In this document: positions 1 through 5,381 of the stretch, piece after piece
Position numbering within the stretch: position 1 is the first letter of the stretch
Layout of the letters: every line of letters starts with the position of its first letter
DNA from: Candidatus Sumerlaeota bacterium
Lineage (GTDB): Bacteria > Sumerlaeota > Sumerlaeia > MWCT01
Direction: 5' to 3'
Assembly: GCA_026398545.1 (NCBI GenBank)
Contig: JAPLSR010000334.1
Coordinates: forward strand, 1 to 6,036
Length of the DNA: 6,036 nucleotides
Made by a program: the position numbers and the translations under genes
The notes under the pieces: generated by a model
Seen by the model: the letters and a program-made list of their open reading frames with translations, nothing else
Database searches by the model: none
What the model was told of the DNA's origin: nothing

Positions 1-11
1 AATACCATTTG

Positions 12-18
12 AGGGAGG
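12..18 (+). promoter_or_regulatory. Ribosome binding site of the parvulin gene
   Basis: AGGGAGG, a near-perfect Shine-Dalgarno sequence, ends 8 bases before the ATG at 27. It decides the start: the in-frame TTG at 9 overlaps this site and would add only six residues ahead of a normal export signal. Confidence 0.85.
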
Positions 19-26
19 TTTTGCAT

Positions 27-815
27 ATGAAATGTCCGAAATACTTCAAGCCTTTCGGGTTGATTGTCCTGATGTTGATACTTTCAGCGTGGGTAGTCCT
101 CATAGCCGCCCCTGACGGGGAAAAGAAGCCGGAGGAGAAGACGTCCCCGGAGGCGGCAATGGAAAAAAATCCCAATCCCCGGGTGGCAAAGTTCGATGGC
201 AAGATTCTTACAATGGATGAATTCGTTAAGGGCATAACTGTCCGCGGTGATTTCCGTTTATACGGCTCCAATGCGGAACAGCTCCGCAGAATGAAAAAGG
301 AGAACCTGGAGGAAATAGTCAAGGATTACCTGTTCAATGAAAAGCTGGCGAAGATGGCTGTGGAGCAGGGGGTGGCGGAAGATGCCAATGCGAAAGACCA
401 GATCAATAAGTGGCGTGAGCAGAGCCTCGCCACCGTCATCTATCAAAAAGAGGTCGTCCAGAAGTGCCCCTCTCCCTCCCCGGAGGAGGTGAAACAGTAT
501 TATGAGGATAACAAGGGGAAATATTTCCAGCCATTTACCTTCTCCATGCGCCACATCTTCCTCTCAACACTCAAGTCCTATACAGCCAAAGAAGGCGACA
601 CACTGGAGTCAATTGCAAAGGAGATATCCGGCGATGAAAACATGGTGGAATTGATTCTCGCCGATGATAATCAATACAAAGACTATCGTTATGTGAAACC
701 TGAGGAGCGGGCGGAAAAACCCTTCCGTCCCTTACAGCCCGGCGAGAAATTGCTTGTCCCCATGACAAAAGAGGAGACGGACGCCGTCCTTTCCCGCGCA
801 AAAAAGATTCAGTAG
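27..815 (+). CDS. Exported SurA/PrsA-like parvulin (PPIC) chaperone, N-terminal piece, ended by an in-frame TAG
   Basis: These 262 residues are the first part of a peptidyl-prolyl isomerase/chaperone that would act outside the inner membrane. A basic N-terminus and a hydrophobic stretch (about residues 10-28) form a signal peptide or membrane anchor; there is no lipobox cysteine. A charged linker follows, then a SurA_N-like helical region (about 45-155), the parvulin lead-in EEVKQYYEDNKGKY, and the first parvulin strand with RHIFL (His176). A LysM-like segment (185-245) interrupts the parvulin fold. The fold resumes as helix AVLSRAKKIQ and stops at TAG 813-815. The same frame continues immediately with EANSGVDFSLLAKKYSEG, the usual parvulin continuation, so this is a broken or read-through gene and not a natural C-terminus. 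If the piece is made alone, its catalytic domain is incomplete. The family call is strong; whether the piece is functional is unknown. Confidence 0.85.
   Translation: MKCPKYFKPFGLIVLMLILSAWVVLIAAPDGEKKPEEKTSPEAAMEKNPNPRVAKFDGKILTMDEFVKGITVRGDFRLYGSNAEQLRRMKKENLEEIVKDYLFNEKLAKMAVEQGVAEDANAKDQINKWREQSLATVIYQKEVVQKCPSPSPEEVKQYYEDNKGKYFQPFTFSMRHIFLSTLKSYTAKEGDTLESIAKEISGDENMVELILADDNQYKDYRYVKPEERAEKPFRPLQPGEKLLVPMTKEETDAVLSRAKKIQ
579..761 (+). other. LysM-like domain inserted in the first parvulin domain
   Basis: Residues 185-245 start with YTAKEGDTLESIAKEISGD, continue with MVELILADDN and end with LQPGEKLLVP. This is the LysM order: Y-x-V/A-x-x-GDTL-xx-IA, a central helix with a final N, then L-x-PGx-L-x-VP. 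LysM normally binds N-acetylglucosamine-containing glycans such as peptidoglycan. It is longer than the usual ~45 residues because of a charged segment (about 215-234) before the last strand. It lies between parvulin strand beta1 (RHIFL) and helix alpha1. Confidence 0.75.
813..815 (+). other. In-frame TAG interrupting the parvulin gene
   Basis: This codon is position 263 of a reading frame otherwise open from 27 to 2033. It falls at the end of parvulin helix alpha1, between AKKIQ and EANSGVDF, where the family has an ordinary residue, often charged or polar. One base change would restore CAG (Gln), AAG (Lys) or GAG (Glu). No frameshift is needed. The neighbouring gene on the minus strand ends naturally at TAG, so TAG is a working stop in this genome. 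Confidence 0.9.
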
Positions 816-887
816 GAAGCGAACAGCGGAGTCGATTTCTCGCTCCTTGCCAAAAAATACAGCGAGGGTGAAAAAAACGCCGGCGAG

Positions 888-2033
888 ATGAAAACTATCA
901 CCCCCTCAACGGAACCGCGCCTCATAAGCCCGCAAATCCTCGAGGCGGTCAAGAAACTCTCCGTGGGTAAGGTCTCCGATATTATCCACTCTAATCGCGG
1001 TCTTAATATCATCCGACTGGAGGATAAAAAGGAGGAGGGCTATACACCCATTGATAAGGTGAAAGACAATATCTCGAGAAGGCTCCACATCACGCAGGTG
1101 AAAAGGCGTGAGAATGTCTCCCTTTATGAATTTGCCAACTATACCCCCGGAATCGCCATGAATGAGGAGATTTTCACCGCCGAAACCCGAACCTCCGACT
1201 CCCTCGTCATCGCCATTGACACGAAAACATCTTTCACCCTCGCCGATTTCAATAATACCATTCCCTCATCCTATCGCGCCACATTCAAAACAAACAGGGA
1301 GCGCTTCATCCTTGTCCTCAACTCCCAGAAGATTCTCATGCCACTCCTCATCAAATACGGACAATATAAAAAGATTGATGAGAGCGCTGAATTTCAGGAC
1401 TTCTTCAATAATAGAAAAATCCAGATTCTGGCTGAAGCCATGCGCAAAAAAATCATCGGTGACCAGCCAAAACCTTCAGAGGATGAAATGAAGGAATATT
1501 ACGAAAAGAATAAAGCCATCAAATACACCAATACCAAACAGTATGACATCAGTCTCATAGGACTCAAGATTGGCGAACCCGGACAAAAACAAGACCCGAA
1601 GGAGCGCGAGGAACGCATCGCCAAAAACAAAAAACGCCTCGGGGAAATCCTTCCCTCCCTCAAGACCAAACAGGACTTTGAAAAGACCGCGCAGGAGATG
1701 TCAGAAGACCCCACCGGTCCACACAAAGGCGCTGTGGGGCTTATCCCCGCCACCTACCATAACGGGTTTGACGGCAGGCTTGAAAAAATGAAGGTGGACA
1801 ATGTCAGCGAACCATTCGAGTTCGGAAACTTCGTCTATCTCCTCCGGGTGAATAACATCAAGCCTGAGGAGGTGCGCTCTTTCGAGGATTGCAAGAGACT
1901 GATTTACAGTGTGGATGGAGCCTTCAATCAACTAGAAAATGACCTCATGAATGAACACCAGAGAACCGTTCTCAGCGCCAAAAAGGAGGAAATCCTCAAG
2001 GCGGGCGAATATGAATTCCTGATGAAAGACTGA
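888..2033 (+). CDS. SurA/PrsA-like parvulin chaperone, C-terminal piece (same frame as 27-815)
   Basis: This is the rest of the gene broken at 813-815. The frame is open from 816; ATG 888 is only the first internal Met, and the nearest purine-rich stretch (GAGGG at 864-868) is about 19 bases off, so a real start here is doubtful. In full-length numbering it holds the end of parvulin domain 1 (to about residue 333, closing with RGLNIIRLEDK). A second helical segment (about 400-490) follows, then the lead-in SEDEMKEYYEKNKAIKY and a second parvulin domain (about 503-611: DFEKTAQEMSEDPTG, KGAVGLIP, VSEPFEFGNFVYLLRV). Last comes a Lys/Glu-rich helical tail. The final parvulin His is Asn327 in domain 1 and Phe602 in domain 2, and the first His is Asp507 in domain 2, so isomerase activity is probably weak or lost and a holdase role is more likely. 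Alternative: a remnant of a decaying gene. Confidence 0.8.
   Translation: MKTITPSTEPRLISPQILEAVKKLSVGKVSDIIHSNRGLNIIRLEDKKEEGYTPIDKVKDNISRRLHITQVKRRENVSLYEFANYTPGIAMNEEIFTAETRTSDSLVIAIDTKTSFTLADFNNTIPSSYRATFKTNRERFILVLNSQKILMPLLIKYGQYKKIDESAEFQDFFNNRKIQILAEAMRKKIIGDQPKPSEDEMKEYYEKNKAIKYTNTKQYDISLIGLKIGEPGQKQDPKEREERIAKNKKRLGEILPSLKTKQDFEKTAQEMSEDPTGPHKGAVGLIPATYHNGFDGRLEKMKVDNVSEPFEFGNFVYLLRVNNIKPEEVRSFEDCKRLIYSVDGAFNQLENDLMNEHQRTVLSAKKEEILKAGEYEFLMKD
1533..1859 (+). other. Second parvulin (PPIC) domain, probably catalytically degenerate
   Basis: Full-length residues 503-611 run from TKQYDISLIGL to VYLLRVNNIK. The helix with DFEKTAQEMSEDP, the KGAVGLIP turn and VSEPFEFG match the parvulin fold. 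The two histidine positions usual in active parvulins (RHI and GYHI) read YDI and GNFV here. Confidence 0.75.
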
Positions 2034-2063
2034 AGCCGGAATCTCTCTCTGGCTCGAATTTTT
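2034..2063 (+). terminator. Possible Rho-independent terminator after the parvulin gene
   Basis: AGCCGGA (2034-2040) pairs with TCTGGCT (2048-2054), with one G-T wobble, around a 7-base loop directly after the TGA. CGAA separates the stem from TTTTT (2059-2063), so the T-run is slightly displaced and short. The placement between convergent genes suits a terminator; the strength is doubtful. Confidence 0.4.
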
Positions 2064-2091
2064 CGCCATGCCGGCGAGAACTGGATTGTGC

Positions 2092-3120
2092 CTAATCCCT
2101 GAACTTGTCCATATGGCGGACGGCAGAGTTCAGGAGCTGTTCCTTCAAAGACCCGTAATCGCCCTTCACATATAAGCCTGAGGCATTTGTGTGACCGCCG
2201 CCACCCATCTCGGTTGCAATCCGGCTCACATCAAATGACCCCTTGGAGCGGAGACCCGCCCTCAGTCCACCCTCCGGAATTTCATGAATCAGGATTGCCG
2301 CCACAACGCCGCTGATGCCGCGCATATCGCTGACCAGCCCGTCCGGCTCGTTATCCTCCCCGCCTGCCGCCCGATACATCTCCTGCGTAATCTCACCCCA
2401 CACCAGCCTTCCGCCGCAAAGGTAATTGAGATGGGAAAGCACCTGCGCCTTGAGTGAGATGGACTCATGGCTCCGCTCATCAAAAAGCCCCTGAGCGATG
2501 GCTGAGGGGTTCGCCCCGGCAGTCACCATCCGCGAGGCAACGGCAAATGTAACGTTACTTGTGTTGGAAAAGCAGAAACATCCCGAATCTGAGAGGAGCG
2601 AGAGATAGATGCTTTCCGCAATTTCCTTTGTGAATGGCTCACCAAGGGCGTCTATGATATGAAACAGTTGCTCCCCGACAGCAGTCGCGGTCGAGTCGAT
2701 ATAATTGACATCGCCGAAATGCACGTTGGACTTGTGATGGTCAATGTTGATAACGATTTGGCATTGCCGGATGTCGCCATTGACGCGGTCCTGCGCCCCG
2801 CAATCCACATAAATGCAAACCTCGTGCTCAAATGTCTTATCATAGGTGGTCTCAATCTTTTCAATCTGCGGGACAACTTTGAAATATGAGAGGATGGGAC
2901 CGGAGTTGAAAAGCCGGACGGTTTTCTTCATCTGTCTCAGGAGGTGATACAGGGTCATCTGTGAGCCGATACAATCACCATCTGGACGGACATGCCCGCA
3001 GACCAGAAACCGGCTGTGGTTCCGGATGATGTCTCCTATATCTTTGATAACGCCCTCAAACTGCGAGGGGTAAAGTGTGGGTTGTTTTTTCTGAGTCTTC
3101 ATGAAGGTTTTCTCATCCAT
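2092..3120 (-). CDS. nrnA: DHH/DHHA1 phosphoesterase, NrnA type (oligoribonuclease / pAp phosphatase)
   Basis: A 342-residue cytoplasmic metal-dependent phosphoesterase of DHH subfamily 1. NrnA enzymes degrade very short RNAs and dephosphorylate pAp; relatives also cleave cyclic dinucleotide products such as pApA. All family motifs are present: GHVRPDGDCIGS (His43, Asp47, Asp49), VDCG (Asp106), NIDHHKSN (Asp127-His128-His129), SDSGCFCFSNTS (Asp178), and in the DHHA1 half RSKG (291-294) and GGGGHTNASG (306-315). Length and order are typical and nothing is missing. It ends at TAG. Two starts are possible: ATG 3120, with AGGA directly abutting it, or ATG 3102 (Met7), preceded by GGATGAG nine bases upstream; residues 1-20 are outside the conserved domain. 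It converges on the parvulin gene and diverges from the glycosyltransferase. Broader or different substrates are possible; the family call is firm. Confidence 0.9.
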   Translation of the reverse strand: MDEKTFMKTQKKQPTLYPSQFEGVIKDIGDIIRNHSRFLVCGHVRPDGDCIGSQMTLYHLLRQMKKTVRLFNSGPILSYFKVVPQIEKIETTYDKTFEHEVCIYVDCGAQDRVNGDIRQCQIVINIDHHKSNVHFGDVNYIDSTATAVGEQLFHIIDALGEPFTKEIAESIYLSLLSDSGCFCFSNTSNVTFAVASRMVTAGANPSAIAQGLFDERSHESISLKAQVLSHLNYLCGGRLVWGEITQEMYRAAGGEDNEPDGLVSDMRGISGVVAAILIHEIPEGGLRAGLRSKGSFDVSRIATEMGGGGHTNASGLYVKGDYGSLKEQLLNSAVRHMDKFRD

Positions 3121-3300
3121 TCCTGAAATTTTCTCAACAGTACATCTTTACAGGCAAGTATAAAACAAGAATTTGTAAAATGACCATTGCATGAGAAAAA
3201 AGTCAAAACATTTTTTGAAGCAATTCATAAGATGTCGCATGGAAAAATATCTGTTGCGCACGGACGCCGGCTCGGGAAAAGTAATTATCAATTCTGATGG
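3121..3300. promoter_or_regulatory. Divergent, AT-rich intergenic region between nrnA and the glycosyltransferase
   Basis: This 180-bp gap must hold the start signals of both flanking genes. It is much more AT-rich than the genes. An imperfect inverted repeat lies near its middle: ATTGC (3186-3190) and GCAAT (3220-3224) enclose A6 (3196-3201) and T6 (3211-3216). No convincing plus-strand promoter was found for the glycosyltransferase, whose ribosome site is also weak. Confidence 0.5.
3177..3206 (-). promoter_or_regulatory. Candidate sigma70-type promoter of nrnA
   Basis: On the minus strand TTGACT (3206-3201) is followed after 18 bases by CATTTT (3182-3177). The -35 is good and the -10 is poor (4 of 6). 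Spacing matches the clearer promoter at 4215-4244. A second isolated -10-like TATACT lies at 3162-3157 without a matching -35. Confidence 0.35.
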
Positions 3301-4203
3301 ATGTCAACCATGAGCCCCGATGAAAAAAAACCGCTCGCCTCTGTCATCATCCTCACCTGGAACAGTGAGCCGTTTATCGACCTGTGTCTGGAGAGCCTTT
3401 CCAATCAGACATATCCGAATAAGGAAATCATCATCGTGGACAATGCCTCGATGGATGGGACGCTGGCGCGTCTGGAGGCTTCGCCATTCAGGCAGATTGT
3501 CACAAAGGTCATTACCAATGAGAAAAATCTCGGCTGCGCCGGCGGAAACAACATCGGCTGGCGCGCCTCTACCGGCGAGATGGTTGTAATCCTGAACCCG
3601 GACACCGTTGTTGCGAAGACCTGGCTGGAGGCGCTGGTTCAGGCGTTGGAGGCAGACCGGCGCGCCGCCATCGCCGGCTGCAAGATTTATTACCCCAACT
3701 CGCACGTCATTCAACATGCCGGCGGCATCCTGTATCCCAACGGGATGACAACTCACTATGGCAATGGCGAGGAGGATAGAGGACAGTATGATGAGTTGCG
3801 GGATGTGGATTATGTGACGGGCGCGTCGCTTGCGGTGCGGCGGGACTTTCTGGAGAGCATTGGCGGGTTTGATGAGGATTATTTCCCCGCATATTATGAG
3901 GAGACCGACATCTGCTACAAGGCGCACAGGCGCGGCTATAAAGTCCTTTACGTCCCGCAGGCGGTTCTTTACCACTATGAATCCCCCGGTCTAAATAAAG
4001 CCAGCCCCCAATTTCACAAGACCTATTACAAGATGCGCATGAGATTTCTCCTCAAGAACTATTCCCTCTGGAAGCTCCTGACGCGTTCTTTGCCATTTGA
4101 GATACGCTGGATGCTCTGGGAGCCGGATGCTCGCGGCTTCCGGTTCATGCAGATGCGCGCCCTTGCGCAGGGGCTCTGGTTCCTCACCACCCGCCAACGC
4201 TGA
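3301..4203 (+). CDS. Family 2 glycosyltransferase (WbbL/rhamnosyltransferase-like)
   Basis: A 300-residue GT-A fold enzyme that would transfer a sugar from a nucleotide-sugar donor to a surface glycan, on the cytoplasmic face of the membrane. Motifs in order: VIILTWN (15-21), IIIVDNASMDGT (43-54, nucleotide binding), NEKNLGCAGGNN (73-84), LNPDT (98-102, the DxD-equivalent metal site), VTGASLAVRR (172-181), GGFDEDYFPAYYEETDIC (188-205, acceptor and catalytic acid region) and LYHYESPG (223-230). Length and motifs match WbbL-type enzymes of O-antigen or exopolysaccharide synthesis. There is no clear membrane segment, only an aromatic, basic C-terminus. Start may be ATG 3301 or ATG 3310; GGAT at 3299-3302 lies seven bases before the latter, and the catalytic domain begins after both. 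No other glycan genes are in view, so the sugar cannot be named. Confidence 0.88.
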   Translation: MSTMSPDEKKPLASVIILTWNSEPFIDLCLESLSNQTYPNKEIIIVDNASMDGTLARLEASPFRQIVTKVITNEKNLGCAGGNNIGWRASTGEMVVILNPDTVVAKTWLEALVQALEADRRAAIAGCKIYYPNSHVIQHAGGILYPNGMTTHYGNGEEDRGQYDELRDVDYVTGASLAVRRDFLESIGGFDEDYFPAYYEETDICYKAHRRGYKVLYVPQAVLYHYESPGLNKASPQFHKTYYKMRMRFLLKNYSLWKLLTRSLPFEIRWMLWEPDARGFRFMQMRALAQGLWFLTTRQR

Positions 4204-4214
4204 GGGAGATTTGG

Positions 4215-4244
4215 TTGACACCCACCTCGCTTTTCAGCCATAAT
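4215..4244 (+). promoter_or_regulatory. Strong sigma70-type promoter upstream of the pseudopilin-head gene
   Basis: A perfect -35 TTGACA (4215-4220), an 18-base spacer and CATAAT (4239-4244, 5 of 6 to consensus) begin 11 bases after the glycosyltransferase stop. Transcription would start near 4251 and leave a leader of about 130 bases before ATG 4382. It marks the downstream gene as a separate unit. Confidence 0.65.
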
Positions 4245-4264
4245 TACTCTGATTTTTAATAATC

Positions 4265-4326
4265 TCAGCGTCCTCGCTCCGTCGCTGAAGCTATGGCGCG
4301 TAAGCGACTGCGTGCTCTGCGTGAAA
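4265..4326 (+). repeat. GC-rich hairpin element in the leader, possibly a dispersed intergenic repeat
   Basis: GTCGCT (4281-4286) and AGCGAC (4303-4308) form a perfect 6-bp inverted repeat with a 16-base loop. The flanks CTCAGCGTCCTC and CGTGCTCTGCGTGAAAA resemble the CTCTGCGT...GTGAAA intergenic repeats known from many environmental genomes. It is GC-rich between AT-rich stretches and contains no gene. It could be a leader structure or a mobile-type small repeat; one copy only is in this window. Confidence 0.35.
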
Positions 4327-4381
4327 ATATCTTAATGATTTGGGATTATTATATTTATTGATGGAAAAGGTTCACGCCATC

Positions 4382-5266
4382 ATGCGGATGAATTTCAGGA
4401 ACATGATTGTGGCGCTGATGCTCTCCGGGATGCCCATTGTCATGGGGATATCTTCGGAGCCGGCGCCGCCTCCGCCTCCGCGCTTCGGGGAAATCACCGC
4501 CACGCTGGCTGAGCTCCAGACCCTCGCCGATGCCATGACGGTTGTTTATCTGGATACCGGTTATTATGTCTCCATTGAGAACCTGAACGACCTGCTTTCC
4601 AATAACACCGTGTATGATTTTGACAATATCAACAATGGGGGCGGGACATGGGTGATTGACCCTGCCACAGCCCTTTTCAAGCCACAAATGGCAAATCTCA
4701 CCGTGCCGCCGCACCTCTGGCAGGGTCCGTATGTCACCTATCAGGATAGCCGCATCTCCCTGACCGGCTCAGGCTATGACCGCGGCACCCTCCTCGACTT
4801 CTGGGGCACGCCTTACTACCTCTTCTCGCCCGCGGGACTTGTCCGCACCGACCAGCATGTCATCACGCTTGAACTTTATGACGACTATTTTGACTCTTAT
4901 GCCATTGTGAGTCTCGGACCGGATGGCGTTATGAGCTCAGACGACCTGATTTACACATTCGGCGAGCCTCCCACGCGGCTGGTGCTCACATCCCTTTCCG
5001 TGCAGAGCGCCTATCGGGGCGATACAGTGCGCCTGCGGGGATACAATTTCGGCGCGGGCGGAAGTGGAAATTCAAGACTTCTCCTCGGCGCCATGACCAT
5101 CAACGCCATTTCATCCTGGAGCGACCGCCAGATTGAATTCACTGTGCCGTCAGGCGCCGCAAGCGGAAACGTCAGCGTTGAAAAGGGTCAAGAGGTCAGC
5201 AACGGACTCCCACTCACCATCCTTGAGCATCCCAGCGCCGCCGCCCACTGGCTCCTGTATGAATAA
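4382..5266 (+). CDS. Exported protein with GspG-like pseudopilin head domain and IPT/TIG domain
   Basis: A 294-residue protein I cannot name. Residues 1-22 look like a signal peptide (Arg residues, then MIVALMLSGMPIVMG), followed by a proline-rich linker (PAPPPPP). Residues about 36-194 resemble the C-terminal head of type II secretion major pseudopilin GspG: a helix ending VYLDTGYY, then LWQGPYV, LLDFWGTPYYLFSP and SYAIVSLGPDGVMSSDD, equivalent to GspG's WRGPYL, DPWGNPY and SLGADG with its calcium-binding acidic loop. The usual prepilin cleavage site and hydrophobic helix are absent. Residues about 198-281 form an IPT/TIG immunoglobulin-like domain (YRGDTVRLRGYNFG, VPSGAASGNVSV). Start is uncertain: TTG 4340 and ATG 4361 lack ribosome sites; AAAAGG (4365-4370) lies 11 bases before ATG 4382; ATG 4388 and 4403 are also possible. 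It has its own promoter upstream. Probably a periplasmic or surface protein; function inferred only from domains. Confidence 0.75.
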   Translation: MRMNFRNMIVALMLSGMPIVMGISSEPAPPPPPRFGEITATLAELQTLADAMTVVYLDTGYYVSIENLNDLLSNNTVYDFDNINNGGGTWVIDPATALFKPQMANLTVPPHLWQGPYVTYQDSRISLTGSGYDRGTLLDFWGTPYYLFSPAGLVRTDQHVITLELYDDYFDSYAIVSLGPDGVMSSDDLIYTFGEPPTRLVLTSLSVQSAYRGDTVRLRGYNFGAGGSGNSRLLLGAMTINAISSWSDRQIEFTVPSGAASGNVSVEKGQEVSNGLPLTILEHPSAAAHWLLYE

Positions 5267-5312
5267 AAAACATATAAATGTCTTACTGGTGAGAAAATAG
5301 AATGAGTTGTCG

Positions 5313-5341
5313 TTGACTTCCCGCCAAATCTAACATAGAAA
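5313..5341 (+). promoter_or_regulatory. Candidate promoter of the RCC1-type repeat gene
   Basis: TTGACT (5313-5318), a 17-base spacer and TAGAAA (5336-5341, 4 of 6). As at 4215, a CCC-R-CC block follows the -35 closely and AATTA begins exactly 27 bases after its first base. It leaves a leader of about 35 bases before the ATG. Confidence 0.45.
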
Positions 5342-5369
5342 TTATATTGTTTCTTATCCGGAAGTTGAG

Positions 5370-5374
5370 AAGGA
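5370..5374 (+). promoter_or_regulatory. Ribosome binding site of the RCC1-type repeat gene
   Basis: AAGGA is 7 bases before ATG 5382, ideal spacing. The nearer ATG at 5375 is out of frame and overlaps this site, so 5382 is the start. Confidence 0.8.
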
Positions 5375-5381
5375 ATGTGTC

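Noticed and set aside
9..26. TTG at 9 as start of the parvulin gene
   Set aside because: It lies over the Shine-Dalgarno sequence and ATG 27 has ideal spacing.
813..815. Genome-wide TAG reassignment or pyrrolysine as explanation of the in-frame TAG
   Set aside because: nrnA in the same window stops at TAG at its normal family length, and reading on would add about 33 residues antisense to the parvulin gene. No pyrrolysine-related gene is seen, though the window is too small to exclude it.
2060..2080. TTTTCGCC/GGCGAGAA inverted repeat as a terminator
   Set aside because: It has an 8-bp stem with one wobble, but no T-run follows it on either strand. The hairpin at 2034-2054 followed by TTTTT is the better candidate.
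3304..3975. Long open frame on the minus strand opposite the glycosyltransferase
   Set aside because: It is wholly antisense to a gene with all GT2 motifs and has no recognisable domain or ribosome site; it reflects codon bias.
5270..5281. ACAT-ATAA-ATGT hairpin after the pseudopilin-head gene as terminator
   Set aside because: Only a 4-bp AT-rich stem with no following T-run.
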